Positions 46,636-55,637 of a stretch of 64,000 bases of DNA are shown one piece after another. Made by a program: the position numbers and the translations under genes. Position 1 is the stretch's first letter. Each line of letters begins with the position of its first letter. Origin of the DNA: Paraglaciecola arctica (GTDB taxonomy: Bacteria > Pseudomonadota > Gammaproteobacteria > Enterobacterales > Alteromonadaceae); the NCBI RefSeq assembly GCF_018861065.1, contig NZ_JAHKQO010000048.1, positions 62,001 to 126,000 of the forward strand, read 5' to 3'. The notes below the pieces were generated by a model. The model was given only the letters and a program-made list of their open reading frames with translations. It ran no database searches and had not been told where the DNA came from.

Positions 46636-47246
46636 TCGATCCCTTACTCAACAAAATATTTAGGCCACCACTAGCTTTAGCGGCACAACCCTTAGTTCGA
46701 CTGGGTATTTCTGCAAATCAAGTGACTGTTTTTGGATTCGCGATAGGGATGTTGGCAGTGCCTGCCATTATTGCTGAATATTTTGATTTAGCTTTACTAC
46801 TTATTTTGCTTAACCGATTGAGCGATGGGCTAGATGGAGCGGTTGCGCGACTAACTCACACCACAGATGCGGGTGGGTTTTTAGATATTTCTTTGGACTT
46901 TATTTTTTACTCGGCCATAGTTTTTGCTTTTATTGTGAGTCATCCACAACAAAATGCATTAGCAGGCAGCCTGTTAATGTTGTCGTTCACTGCTACCGGT
47001 AGTTGCTTCTTAGCCTTTGCAATCATGGCCAGTAAACACCAAATTGCTAACCCTCAATATCCGAACAAAAGTTTGCATTATATGGGGGGCTTGGCAGAAG
47101 GTTTTGAAACCATAGTGGTACTATGCTTGTTTTGTTTATTTCCCGAGAACTTCGTTTTTATCGCATTGGTCTATACTGCAGCTTGTTTTATTACTGCAGC
47201 CGTGCGGATCTTTAGTGGATACCAAACACTCAACAAGCTAAAGTAA
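46632..47246 (+). CDS. ynjF: YnjF-type CDP-alcohol phosphatidyltransferase
   Basis: A 204-residue integral-membrane enzyme of the CDP-alcohol phosphatidyltransferase family, with about six helices. The catalytic motif is present as DGLDGAVAR followed by G-x3-D-x3-D (GGFLDISLD). The spacer between Arg and Gly is seven rather than the usual eight residues. Products could be a phospholipid head-group exchange, but the alcohol is unknown. It ends the ynj-type operon; E. coli YnjE (sulfurtransferase) and YnjA are missing here. Confidence 0.87.
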   Translation: MIDPLLNKIFRPPLALAAQPLVRLGISANQVTVFGFAIGMLAVPAIIAEYFDLALLLILLNRLSDGLDGAVARLTHTTDAGGFLDISLDFIFYSAIVFAFIVSHPQQNALAGSLLMLSFTATGSCFLAFAIMASKHQIANPQYPNKSLHYMGGLAEGFETIVVLCLFCLFPENFVFIALVYTAACFITAAVRIFSGYQTLNKLK

Positions 47247-47289
47247 ATAAATTTGGTTTACTCAATCAACTCAATTAAAAGGAATTGTT

Positions 47290-47772
47290 ATGAAAAAATT
47301 ATTTATATTGGTGTTAGCTATTACCACACTCCAAGCTAAAGCTGATGTTGAACTGGTACCCTTAGATATGGAATTAGGTTATTGGGAAACAACATCTGAA
47401 ATGGACATAGAAGCAATGTTAGCCAATATACCTGAGTCACAAAGAGCGACCCTTGGCGCTATGATTTCTAAAAAAATGAAAATACCTGTAGTTAAACAAT
47501 GTATTACCCAAGAAACTCTTAAAGATATGGAGGCTCAAATGAAAGAGTCGTTTAAATCCGCAGGCAATGATTGTGACTTACAAGTGAAAAAAAGCACTTC
47601 ACAGGAATTTAGCGGTGTACTCACCTGTGCAGGTGGAGAAGCCACTACGACTATTAATACTAAAGTGATTAATTCCAAACGTGTTGAAAGCCAAGTCGTA
47701 GGCGATATGGGAGGTATGGGTAAAAATAATATCACTACTGTTGGTGAGTGGAAATCGGCAAGCTGCCCTTAG
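47290..47772 (+). CDS. DUF3617 family exported protein
   Basis: A 160-residue protein with a short signal peptide (cleavage near QAKA, residue ~17). The mature part has the DUF3617 pattern: an initial LELGYWETTSE, a conserved QCIT segment, several cysteines (Cys in NDCDLQ, LTCAGG and the C-terminal ASCP) likely forming disulfides in the periplasm. Function unknown. A good AAAGGA ribosome-binding site precedes the ATG. It is separated from ynjF by 43 bases and may be read through. Confidence 0.75.
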   Translation: MKKLFILVLAITTLQAKADVELVPLDMELGYWETTSEMDIEAMLANIPESQRATLGAMISKKMKIPVVKQCITQETLKDMEAQMKESFKSAGNDCDLQVKKSTSQEFSGVLTCAGGEATTTINTKVINSKRVESQVVGDMGGMGKNNITTVGEWKSASCP

Positions 47773-47944
47773 CTTCAAGGTTTTTCGGTAAAAAAAAGTG
47801 TAGCTGCAGTCAATTAACCGTTCAATTCGGACGTTATTTTTCGGCAGCTAATAAGATCTATTTCAATAGGTGATTTTTTAAAACTTTGGCATTACAATCG
47901 AATCCTCACATAGGGTGTTTTTTAATCTAAAGTAGCTAAGTATC

Positions 47945-48130
47945 ATGGGAAAAGATAATCGTGTTAAGTTGGACGATTTTGATGAAGAAGAAATAATCGG
48001 TTCATCAAAAAATAAAGGCTCTGCAAAAATTCGAGCGGAACTTGAAAAAAAACAACGTGAAAAAAGACTTAAAAATAGTGAATCAAAAAAACGGCATCAA
48101 CCCGATCCCTCATTTCAAAAACAAGACTAG
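47945..48130 (+). CDS. Small basic hypothetical protein
   Basis: A 61-residue hydrophilic protein, acidic in the first third (LDDFDEEEIIGS) and strongly basic after it (KKQREKRLKNSESKKRHQ), predicted to be a helix with no membrane segment. No family recognised, although small proteins of this style are seen in Alteromonadales. The ATG at 47945 has no strong ribosome-binding site. A nucleic-acid-binding or ribosome-associated role is possible but unsupported. Confidence 0.5.
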   Translation: MGKDNRVKLDDFDEEEIIGSSKNKGSAKIRAELEKKQREKRLKNSESKKRHQPDPSFQKQD

Positions 48131-48515
48131 TTAAATTTAGACGGTTGGATTTTTGGAATACGTTGGCCGCCAGACGCTTCAATAGATATTTGCCGAAGTA
48201 ACTGGAGGTCTGAATGATTTGGGCCGACTATTGAGGATATCTATTAGTTTTAGTTCCCAGAATTGAATTATTTGGCCAATCTAGGCGCAGTAGAATATGG
48301 ATGACTTAGATTGCTGACAGAATAATTGATTACCATCAATATCAAAATATGAATTACCGTTAAGCTAGCTGTTGTTCTTACGCAAAAGGGCTGAAACGAC
48401 TAAAAAGTGACTATTGATAAATAGTGCATATACTTTTTGAAAGGTTTTAGCTTTAGATCAGCTTGGCATCAATATCATCGTTCCTCAGTATAATCTCCAA
48501 AAGATACTTTAAATT
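48131..48515. other. Non-coding stretch upstream of the RND efflux genes
   Basis: About 385 bases between the small basic protein and the RND adaptor. I find no convincing reading frame, tRNA or hairpin terminator. The RND promoter should lie near the right end; a TATACT box occurs at 48429-48434 but without a good -35 partner. No regulator gene (TetR, MerR or two-component) adjoins the efflux operon. Confidence 0.5.
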
Positions 48516-49886
48516 ATGAAAAAAATATTAACTCATTTTATATTTCTGCCCCTTATTATTATTGCTGCGGTGGCTTTGGTGATTATACAGCTCAATTCTA
48601 AGCAGGAGATTGAGCACCAAAACGTACAGTTTCCAGTAAAAACAGTTGAAGTATTAACCGTTAAAAAAATCCCCTTTCGTACCCGTGCTATGGCTTATGG
48701 CAATGTAGAGCCAGCAACGGTGTTAAAGGCTAAATCAGAAGTAAACGGCAAAGTTAGTTATATACACCCTGAACTCAAACAAGGTGGCAGTTTACCTAAA
48801 GGTACAACCGTTTTAAGAATTGAAACCACCACATTTGAGATTTCATTAGATTCTAGCAGAGCAGGCTTGGCGAGCAGTCAATCGTCCTTACAACAAATAG
48901 AAGCAGAAGAAAAAAGTGCTAAACGTTCGTTACAAATTGCGCAAAAGAACTTAGAGCTAGAATTAGCAGAGCTTGAAAGAGTGAAAGTGTTGGTAGAGGC
49001 TCGTACACTCGCTAGAAATCAGCTTAATATTGAAGAGCAAAAAGTCCTTCAACTAAGCTCTACAGTGCAAGATTTACAAGGTCAAGTCGATACCTATGCA
49101 AGCCGAAAAGCGTCGATACGTGCTCAAATTAAACAATCAAAAAGTCAGGTTGACCAGAGTGAAGATTCCCTCATACGTACCGAAGTTGTGCTCCCTTTTG
49201 ATGCGCGAATAGGCACTGTTTCAGTCGATGTGGGTGAATTTGTCGCAGCGGGTGGTCAATTATTTGAAGCCTTGGGAATAGAAGCGGTTGAAATTAATGC
49301 CCAATTACCCATAAAACATGTACGCCCTCTAGCGAGTACTATCAATGGTGACGGTAACGCTCAGTTAGTTAACTTGCAGGGCAGTACCAATTTGCAGCAA
49401 GCGGTTACGCATTGGAAACTAGACGCAAATGTTCGTATTGTTGGAGGTGATCCAAATACTCTATGGAATGGCGTGCTCCTTCGTATTAGCGAGTCGGTTG
49501 ACCCCACGCGCGACACTGTGGGTTTGGTTGTTGCCGTTGACAAACCTTATGAAGGCGTGATCCCTGGAGTACGTCCCCCCTTACTAAAAGGCATGTATGC
49601 TTCAGTAGAATTCCTCTCTCAAGCTGCAGATATGCTGGTTATTCCTCGTAAAGCATTACATGAAAATCGTGTTTATGTTGTGAGTGAAAAAAACACCCTA
49701 TCCATTCGTCCTGTTCAAATTAACTATTCCCAAGGCCAGTTAGTGGTGGTTAAAGGGGGACTCAAGGAAGGTGAAAAGATAATCATCAGTGATCTTGTTC
49801 CGGTTATTGAAGGCATTAAACTTGAACTGATCGAATCTGATGAATTCCAAAAAGAATTTGAAGCTCTCGCCTTGGGCACAAAATAA
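48516..49886 (+). CDS. RND efflux periplasmic adaptor subunit
   Basis: A 456-residue membrane-fusion protein. An uncleaved or signal-anchor helix spans ~8-27, followed by the biotinyl-lipoyl half-motifs (NGKVSYIHPELKQGGSLPKG), an alpha-helical hairpin (~115-215) and a beta-barrel with the second lipoyl half (DARIGTVSVDVGEFVAAGGQ). It links the inner-membrane pump to an outer-membrane channel, which is not encoded here. Its stop overlaps the pump start (TAATG), so the two are coupled. Confidence 0.9.
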   Translation: MKKILTHFIFLPLIIIAAVALVIIQLNSKQEIEHQNVQFPVKTVEVLTVKKIPFRTRAMAYGNVEPATVLKAKSEVNGKVSYIHPELKQGGSLPKGTTVLRIETTTFEISLDSSRAGLASSQSSLQQIEAEEKSAKRSLQIAQKNLELELAELERVKVLVEARTLARNQLNIEEQKVLQLSSTVQDLQGQVDTYASRKASIRAQIKQSKSQVDQSEDSLIRTEVVLPFDARIGTVSVDVGEFVAAGGQLFEALGIEAVEINAQLPIKHVRPLASTINGDGNAQLVNLQGSTNLQQAVTHWKLDANVRIVGGDPNTLWNGVLLRISESVDPTRDTVGLVVAVDKPYEGVIPGVRPPLLKGMYASVEFLSQAADMLVIPRKALHENRVYVVSEKNTLSIRPVQINYSQGQLVVVKGGLKEGEKIIISDLVPVIEGIKLELIESDEFQKEFEALALGTK

Positions 49887-52800
49887 TGATCCGCTATTTC
49901 GTTTCTCATCCAACAGCAGCCAATATCTTAATGATGGCAATTATCGCCATTGGATTAGTGGCCTTACCCAGTTTAAATAAAGAAACATTTCCGAAGATAG
50001 AGCTTAATCAGGTACAGGTTAGTGTTGCTTATCCTGGCGCTTCTCCTTCTGATGTTGAAGAAGGGATTTGTAACCCGTTAGAAGATGCGACAGATGGTAT
50101 TAGTTTCACAAAAGAGCAGCGCTGTGAAGCTCGCGATAATATTGGCATGCTGATCATGGAGATGCAGGAAGATGGAGAGATACGTCAATTTATAGATGAT
50201 ATTAAATCTGCAGTCGATGGCATTATGGATTTCCCTGAAAATGCCGAAGATCCGGTAATTACAGAATTAGGGCGAACCGAAGCCGTTGTAACAGTGGCGA
50301 TAACTGCAAAAAACTTATCATCGCCCGAACTTAAAGCGTTAGCCGAGTATTATCGCGATAAATTACTGGCTTTACCCCAAGTCCCGATTGTTACCGTTTC
50401 CGGTTTTTCTACCCATCAGTTGAATGTTTTGGTTAAGCCAAACACCATGCTTCAATACGACTTGAGCATTAACGATATTGCTGATTTGATTAAATCACAA
50501 GCATTGGAATTACCCGCTGGTGTACTTGAATCCAAAGATACGTCCTACCAAATTCGTTTTGATAATTCCCGTAAAACCGCAGATGAATTAGCTTCTTTAG
50601 TTATTATTAACACCAATAAAGGCGGAGAAATACGCTTAGGTGATATTGCTACTATTGAAGATCAATTTGAAAATTTAGAAGAACGTGTAGAGCTTGATGG
50701 CAAGCAAGCTGCTCTACTCAAAGTCAATAAAAACTCCAGCGACGACACCATCACCATATTCGATGCGGTACAAGAATTTGTTGACCAAGAAAACCTACGT
50801 TTACCCGACGGCACCCAGTTAACGCTAACCCAAGATGCTGCGAGTATTGTTAAAGACCGACTGCAATTATTATTGAAAAATGCATGGCAAGGATTACTGC
50901 TAGCAACACTGGCACTTTTCTTATTTTTTAGTTACCGCTATACCTTTTGGATAGCACTAGGACTACCCGTTTCTTTCCTGGGTGGTTTAGCTGTTATGAG
51001 TACCTTGGGCGTGAGCATCAATATGATCTCTATGGTTGCCTTGTTAATGGCAATCGGTATTTTAATGGATGATGCCATCGTACTGTCAGAAAGTATTTCC
51101 CATGAATATAATCAAGGCAAAAGCCCCATGGAAGCGGCTATTTCAGGCACACAAAAAGTAGCCCGCGGGGTGTTTTCTTCTTTTATTACATCGGCGCTAT
51201 TGTTTGGCAGTTTGTTGTTTATGAAAGGAGATATGGGCCAAGTAATGGGGGTTCTACCCGTGGTCTTGCTGGCTGTTTTGACCTTTAGTTTACTCGAAGC
51301 GTTTTTGGTTTTACCTCACCACTTAAAGCATTCATTGGAGCATTCTCATCAAAAGGAGAAACCCAAATGGCGTAATCGTTTCGACGCTAACTTTTTAAAA
51401 CTTCGTGATCTTTTTACAGAGTTTGCTAAAAAAGCTATTACCTATCGCTACATTACTGTGGGTTCAGCTTTTGCCTTGTTGATACTTTCAATCGGCATGT
51501 TGGTAACTGGCACCATAAAATTTAAGGCGTTTCCTGATCTTGAAGGCAATAGGCTTGAAGCGCGTATTCTGTATCCACAAGGCACTCCTCTAGAAACGAC
51601 CGAAGCATTGGTTGAAAGGCTCATCACTGCGGCTCGTAAAACCCAAGACCAATTTCAACAAAATGAGTCGCTCGCACTTATTAAAAATATCCAAGTTGCC
51701 TATAGCGAAAATGGTGACTCCAGCGAAACAGGGGCTCACCTAGCAACTGTCAATTTAGAGATTTTAGACACTGAATTACGGCATACATCACTTGCCGATT
51801 TTACTCCCGCTTGGCGCAACAATACGGGGTCAGTACCGGGTATTATTAGCCTGCAATTTAAAGAGCCTTCATTGGGGCCGGCGGGGCGAGCGATTGAAAT
51901 TCAGTTAAGTGGTAATGACCTTGGGGAGCTATCTAAGGCATCTTATGAAATTCAAAACTGGTTGATCGGTTATGACGGTGTTTCCAATGTGCTTGATGAT
52001 TTACGCCCTGGAAAACCGCAATTTAAAGTGAAGTTACTACCTGGTGCATTAGCAGCAGGAGTAGATGCGCAACTAGTCTCAACGCAGTTACGTTCGGCCT
52101 ATCAAGGCGCCAAAGTTAATGATATCTACAAGGGGCGAGAAGCCTACGAAATTAACGTTAAATTAGATAGTCGTCTCGAAGATGCCCTTGCTGATTTTGA
52201 CGATATGATTATCTTTTCTAAAACCGGCCAAAGTGTACCGTTAGTGAGTGTTGCCACCATTGAGGAATACCGTGATTATGCTCGTATCGGTCATGTTAAC
52301 CATCAACGAGTAGTTAATGTATTTGGTAATATCGACTCTGCTAAAGCCAATACGTCGGAAGTATTAAGTGATACCCAAGAGCGTTTGTTTCCTGAACTTA
52401 AAAAACGCTACCCCGACCTTAAAATTTCATTAAAAGGTGAAATCGAAAGCGGGGCAGAAACCAATAATTCTATATTCTCCGGCTTCTTCCTTGCCCTTAC
52501 TGGTGTATTTTTATTATTAAGTTTGCAGTTTAAAAATTACCGAGAGCCATTGGTAGTAATGTTAAATATTCCACTTGCACTGATTGGCGCTATTATGGGT
52601 CACTATATTATGGGACTCGATTTTACTATGCCGAGTATGATTGGTTTTGTATCCCTCGCTGGTGTGGTGGTGAATGATTCAATTTTACTGGTTGAATTTG
52701 TTAAATACCGGGTTAAGGAAGGCATGGTATTACATGATGCTGCGAGTCAGGCTGTGCATGATCGCTTCCGAGCTATTTTCCTCACTTCGATAACCACCAT

Positions 52801-53014
52801 CGCCGGGATGGCTCCATTATTATTAGAAACCAGCTTACAGGCACAAGTGTTAATCCCATTAGTAACCAGTATCGTCTTCGGAATGCTAACTTCAACAATG
52901 TTGGTGCTGTTAGTGTTACCGGCGGCCTATGGAATCATGGAAGATATTGGTTTTATAGAGTTAACCAATGAAGAAGAAGGCATAGAGCCTGAAGAAGTTG
53001 CCCATCTTGGATAG
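49886..53014 (+). CDS. RND efflux transporter, permease subunit
   Basis: A 1042-residue RND pump of the AcrB/Cus superfamily with twelve transmembrane helices: one near 12-28, five or six between ~335 and 470, one near 535, and the second set from ~865. The proton-relay Asp pair is present in helix 4 (GILMDDAIVL). Other signatures are VSVAYPGASPSDVEEGICNPLE and GVVVNDSILLVEF. The helix-4 pattern and lack of a metal-binding cluster suggest a drug or amphiphile exporter rather than a heavy-metal pump, but the substrate is not clear. No outer-membrane channel or regulator adjoins it. Confidence 0.93.
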   Translation: MIRYFVSHPTAANILMMAIIAIGLVALPSLNKETFPKIELNQVQVSVAYPGASPSDVEEGICNPLEDATDGISFTKEQRCEARDNIGMLIMEMQEDGEIRQFIDDIKSAVDGIMDFPENAEDPVITELGRTEAVVTVAITAKNLSSPELKALAEYYRDKLLALPQVPIVTVSGFSTHQLNVLVKPNTMLQYDLSINDIADLIKSQALELPAGVLESKDTSYQIRFDNSRKTADELASLVIINTNKGGEIRLGDIATIEDQFENLEERVELDGKQAALLKVNKNSSDDTITIFDAVQEFVDQENLRLPDGTQLTLTQDAASIVKDRLQLLLKNAWQGLLLATLALFLFFSYRYTFWIALGLPVSFLGGLAVMSTLGVSINMISMVALLMAIGILMDDAIVLSESISHEYNQGKSPMEAAISGTQKVARGVFSSFITSALLFGSLLFMKGDMGQVMGVLPVVLLAVLTFSLLEAFLVLPHHLKHSLEHSHQKEKPKWRNRFDANFLKLRDLFTEFAKKAITYRYITVGSAFALLILSIGMLVTGTIKFKAFPDLEGNRLEARILYPQGTPLETTEALVERLITAARKTQDQFQQNESLALIKNIQVAYSENGDSSETGAHLATVNLEILDTELRHTSLADFTPAWRNNTGSVPGIISLQFKEPSLGPAGRAIEIQLSGNDLGELSKASYEIQNWLIGYDGVSNVLDDLRPGKPQFKVKLLPGALAAGVDAQLVSTQLRSAYQGAKVNDIYKGREAYEINVKLDSRLEDALADFDDMIIFSKTGQSVPLVSVATIEEYRDYARIGHVNHQRVVNVFGNIDSAKANTSEVLSDTQERLFPELKKRYPDLKISLKGEIESGAETNNSIFSGFFLALTGVFLLLSLQFKNYREPLVVMLNIPLALIGAIMGHYIMGLDFTMPSMIGFVSLAGVVVNDSILLVEFVKYRVKEGMVLHDAASQAVHDRFRAIFLTSITTIAGMAPLLLETSLQAQVLIPLVTSIVFGMLTSTMLVLLVLPAAYGIMEDIGFIELTNEEEGIEPEEVAHLG

Positions 53015-53029
53015 CAACAAATTGGATAT

Positions 53030-53191
53030 CTATTTGCGAAATGGCATTAATAACAAAGCTTTGAGGCTGGTATTGGTTTGAGAGCTTGAATACTCTTTTA
53101 AACCTAATAACAGTACCGCTGCGATTTTTACAACTAAGCTCAGGGCAATTTCTATAGGGTGAAAAGACAGGCCTGTAGAGGCGACGAGACG
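53030..53191 (-). pseudogene. Decayed, internally deleted fragment of a sterol desaturase gene
   Basis: Read on the minus strand, this segment gives RLVASTGLSFHPIEIALSL, then VVKIAAVLLLG, then LKEYSSSQTNTSLKALLLM and PFRK before a stop. The first parts match residues ~124-152 of the intact desaturase at 53810-54619 almost position for position (ASTGLRFHPIEIALSL, VVKIAAVLFLG). The next matches its C-terminus (LKEYSTEQVNTPLKALLLM). The two are joined exactly at an LG pair found in both places, meaning about 87 codons (including the second His box) were lost in frame. Upstream the frame hits a stop, so the 5' half is gone too. It is a dead relic of a duplicate. Confidence 0.88.
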
Positions 53192-53317
53192 GTTTTACAA
53201 AGGTTGCCAAGATAAAAATGCTAGACTAATTGCGTTTCTTAATAAGCTCTTAAGTCTTTAAAACTCTTAAGCGTTGCAGTACTTAAGTGTGTAAAGTTTA
53301 AATAAAAGGAACTAAAA

Positions 53318-53737
53318 ATGTACCACGGCTCTTGTTTGTGTGGCGCTATAAAAATTGAGCTATCTGGCTCAATCGAAGATATTATCCATTGTCATTGTTC
53401 GCTTTGCAGAAAAAATAGCGGTACAGCGTACGCTACGAATGGTTTTATTAATACTAGCGAGCTCAATATAACCGATCCACAAAATAAGCTTGGCACATAT
53501 GAATTTAAGCCAGGGAAAAATAGACATTTTTGCACAGTCTGCGCATCTCCAATTTTCAGTTCAAATGCAGATAATCCTAGTAAACTCAGGATCCGCCTGG
53601 GCATCATTGATTCAGATATAACTGAAAGACCTTTGTCTCATAATTTTGTATCGTCAAAAGCCAATTGGGATAATTTAGACGCAGACATCCCCAGATATAA
53701 CGGGTTTGAACCTGCACGTGCACGACACAGCAAGTAA
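53318..53737 (+). CDS. GFA (glutathione-dependent formaldehyde-activating)/CENP-V family protein
   Basis: A 139-residue zinc-binding protein of the GFA fold. The zinc ligands are visible as SCLCGA (Cys pair), HCHCSLC (three Cys), and FCTVCASP. Glutathione-adduct chemistry is known for some members only; most are uncharacterised. The gene stands alone between the desaturase relic and the intact desaturase gene. The start ATG follows AAAGGA by nine bases. Confidence 0.88.
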   Translation: MYHGSCLCGAIKIELSGSIEDIIHCHCSLCRKNSGTAYATNGFINTSELNITDPQNKLGTYEFKPGKNRHFCTVCASPIFSSNADNPSKLRIRLGIIDSDITERPLSHNFVSSKANWDNLDADIPRYNGFEPARARHSK

Positions 53738-53809
53738 ATTTATCGCGGATTTTAAAAATTAAATGATTTGATGTGGTTAGCTGAGATACAGGTTATTTTA
53801 AAGCCGTTG

Positions 53810-54619
53810 TTAGTCATCATTCAGCTTAGTCTTTTGGCTAAAAGGCATTAACAACAAAGCCTTTAATGGGGTATTCACTTGCTCAGTGGAGTATTCTTTT
53901 AAGCCCAATTGAATACCATCGTCACCGTTTTTGGCCTGGTCGATATAGCTTCCAAATAACCTATCCCAAATGGATAAATTAAATCCAAAATTACTGTCTG
54001 TTTCATTAACTATGTAACTGTGGTGAATCCTGTGCATCGCTTGAGTGACAATCAGGGTACGTAAACACTTATCTAATTTAGACGGCAGTTTGATATTGCT
54101 GTGATTAAAAATAGAACTGGCGTTGAGTAATACTTCAAACACTAAAATCGCCACTAATGGCGCACCTAGGAATAGCACCGCGGCAATTTTCACCACTAAG
54201 CTTAGAGCTATTTCTATAGGATGAAAACGCAGACCCGTTGAAGCGTCAAGGTGCGGATCGGCGTGATGCACTCTATGGATCTTCCAAAGTATTGGAACGC
54301 GATGAAAAAGCCTGTGTTGCCAGTAAATTAGACAGTCCAATAACATTACTGTGATAGGCACAGTTACCCACAGGCTCAATGTTAAATTATTCCATAATCC
54401 AATCTGATTGTTTTGTGCGTAAATCGCAATAGCTGCCAAACCCGCTGGGATCATGAGCCTAGCGACCATGGCACCAAGCACCACTAAAGTGAAGTTACTT
54501 AGCCAACGTTTACCCGCACCGACAGGCGAATGGCGATTGGGTTTGAGGTATTCCCAAAGCATCATGATGGCTAATACTGAAATGAATACCCCAAGTCTAA
54601 TCCAAGTTTCATTAATCAT
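53810..54619 (-). CDS. Sterol desaturase / fatty acid hydroxylase family protein
   Basis: A 269-residue integral-membrane di-iron enzyme. The His boxes are HRLFH (102-106), HRVHH (115-119) and HRIHH (196-200), typical of the fatty acid hydroxylase superfamily. About four membrane segments are seen (10-25, 45-70, 83-100, 135-165). These enzymes oxidise lipids or sterol-like molecules using O2; the substrate is unknown here. It is intact, and a decayed partial copy lies 620 bases to the left (53030-53191). It is divergent from the DUF1499 gene. Confidence 0.88.
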   Translation of the reverse strand: MINETWIRLGVFISVLAIMMLWEYLKPNRHSPVGAGKRWLSNFTLVVLGAMVARLMIPAGLAAIAIYAQNNQIGLWNNLTLSLWVTVPITVMLLDCLIYWQHRLFHRVPILWKIHRVHHADPHLDASTGLRFHPIEIALSLVVKIAAVLFLGAPLVAILVFEVLLNASSIFNHSNIKLPSKLDKCLRTLIVTQAMHRIHHSYIVNETDSNFGFNLSIWDRLFGSYIDQAKNGDDGIQLGLKEYSTEQVNTPLKALLLMPFSQKTKLNDD

Positions 54620-54729
54620 AGTGAGTGATGTTTACCCTTTAGGTGAATCAATTAGGAATATACCTGCAACTTCGATATTATCATCGAGATAATAAATTAC
54701 AGGTCACTTATTTACAGGACATTATTTTT

Positions 54730-55440
54730 ATGAAAATTCTTACATTAATTGCTGGTGTATTGGCTTTATTGTTGTTGCTGCTCTCTGGTCCGTTATATCA
54801 AGCAGAGATTCTTGGATTAATGAACGCATTTTTAGCCATGCGAGTTGCATTAATGGTAGGTGCGTTAGCAATTGTTTTGGCGTTAATCCAAATTATTTTT
54901 ATGCGCAAAAATATCTCTTGGCCTGCAACTGGTGTGGCAGTGATATGTGCAGCTGTCGCAATTGTTGTACCTTTGAGTATGATGAACAAAGCCAAGTCAG
55001 TGCCTCCCATTCACGATATCACAACCGATTTAATTAACCCGCCTAAATTTGTTGCTATTTTACCGCTACGTGTTGATGCGCCAAATCCAGCTGATTATCA
55101 AGGTGAAGAAATCGCTAAACAACAGCGAGTCGCTTACCCAGAATTACAAACTCAAAAGTATCAACAAACAACAGATCAGGTATTTGACGCAGCGTTAGCG
55201 GCAGTGAAAAAAATGGGTTTAGAGTTAGTTAATTCCGATAAAAATACTGGTTTGATTGAAGCCTACGACACTACCACGTTTTTCGGCTTTGTTGATGATG
55301 TAGTCATTCGTATCCAAAAAGATGGCCAGGTGACCATGCTTGATGCCAGAAGTAAGTCACGTATTGGCAAAAGTGATATAGGTAAAAATGCACAACGTTT
55401 AAATTCATTAATCGCTGGTGTTAATAACAACCTAAATTAG
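54730..55440 (+). CDS. DUF1499 domain membrane protein
   Basis: A 236-residue protein. Three hydrophobic helices fill residues 1-~95 (LTLIAGVLALLLLLLSG; MRVALMVGALAIVLAL; ATGVAVICAAVAIVV), followed by a soluble DUF1499 domain (TTDLINPPKFVAI, IEAYDTTTFFGFVDDVVIRI and DARSKSRIGKSDIGKNA). Function unknown. I chose ATG 54730, where the membrane region starts; an in-frame start at 54643 would add a hydrophilic stretch with no family counterpart and overlap the divergent gene's promoter. It is followed by a 12-bp hairpin. Confidence 0.82.
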   Translation: MKILTLIAGVLALLLLLLSGPLYQAEILGLMNAFLAMRVALMVGALAIVLALIQIIFMRKNISWPATGVAVICAAVAIVVPLSMMNKAKSVPPIHDITTDLINPPKFVAILPLRVDAPNPADYQGEEIAKQQRVAYPELQTQKYQQTTDQVFDAALAAVKKMGLELVNSDKNTGLIEAYDTTTFFGFVDDVVIRIQKDGQVTMLDARSKSRIGKSDIGKNAQRLNSLIAGVNNNLN

Positions 55441-55450
55441 CGCTTTCAAT

Positions 55451-55477
55451 TTGCTTGCCTTTATTAAAGGCAAGCAA
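55451..55477 (+). terminator. Hairpin at the end of the DUF1499 gene
   Basis: TTGCTTGCCTTT-ATT-AAAGGCAAGCAA is a perfect 12-bp stem with a three-base loop, starting 10 bases after the DUF1499 stop. No strong T tract follows (TGCCTCTATTC), so termination efficiency is uncertain. It separates that gene from the flotillin operon promoter about 75 bases on. Confidence 0.6.
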
Positions 55478-55550
55478 TGCCTCTATTCAACACTCATAAC
55501 ATCTATCTATTGTGCCGAATGTATTTAAAGATTATTTACCACACATTCAT

Positions 55551-55579
55551 TTGACAATTCCCAATTCACAACGTAATTT
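55551..55579 (+). promoter_or_regulatory. Sigma70-type promoter of the OB-fold/flotillin/AAA operon
   Basis: TTGACA (55551-55556), a 17-base spacer and TAATTT (55574-55579). The -35 is a perfect consensus match and the spacing is ideal; the -10 matches at four of six positions. A leader of about 50 bases precedes the first ATG at 55638. No obvious operator was found. The assignment is visual, not experimental. Confidence 0.6.
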
Positions 55580-55637
55580 GACGATTGACCCTTGAGGTTA
55601 GGTTGCCCCCTAAAACCTAGTTCTGGAGCAAATCAAA

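Noticed and set aside
52953-53210. 85-residue minus-strand frame after the RND pump
   Set aside because: It overlaps the end of the pump gene and is out of frame with the desaturase relic, which explains this stretch better.
53236-53300. Repeated CTTAAG hexamers upstream of the GFA gene
   Set aside because: Three short A/T-rich hexamers in a low-GC gap are not distinguishable from chance.
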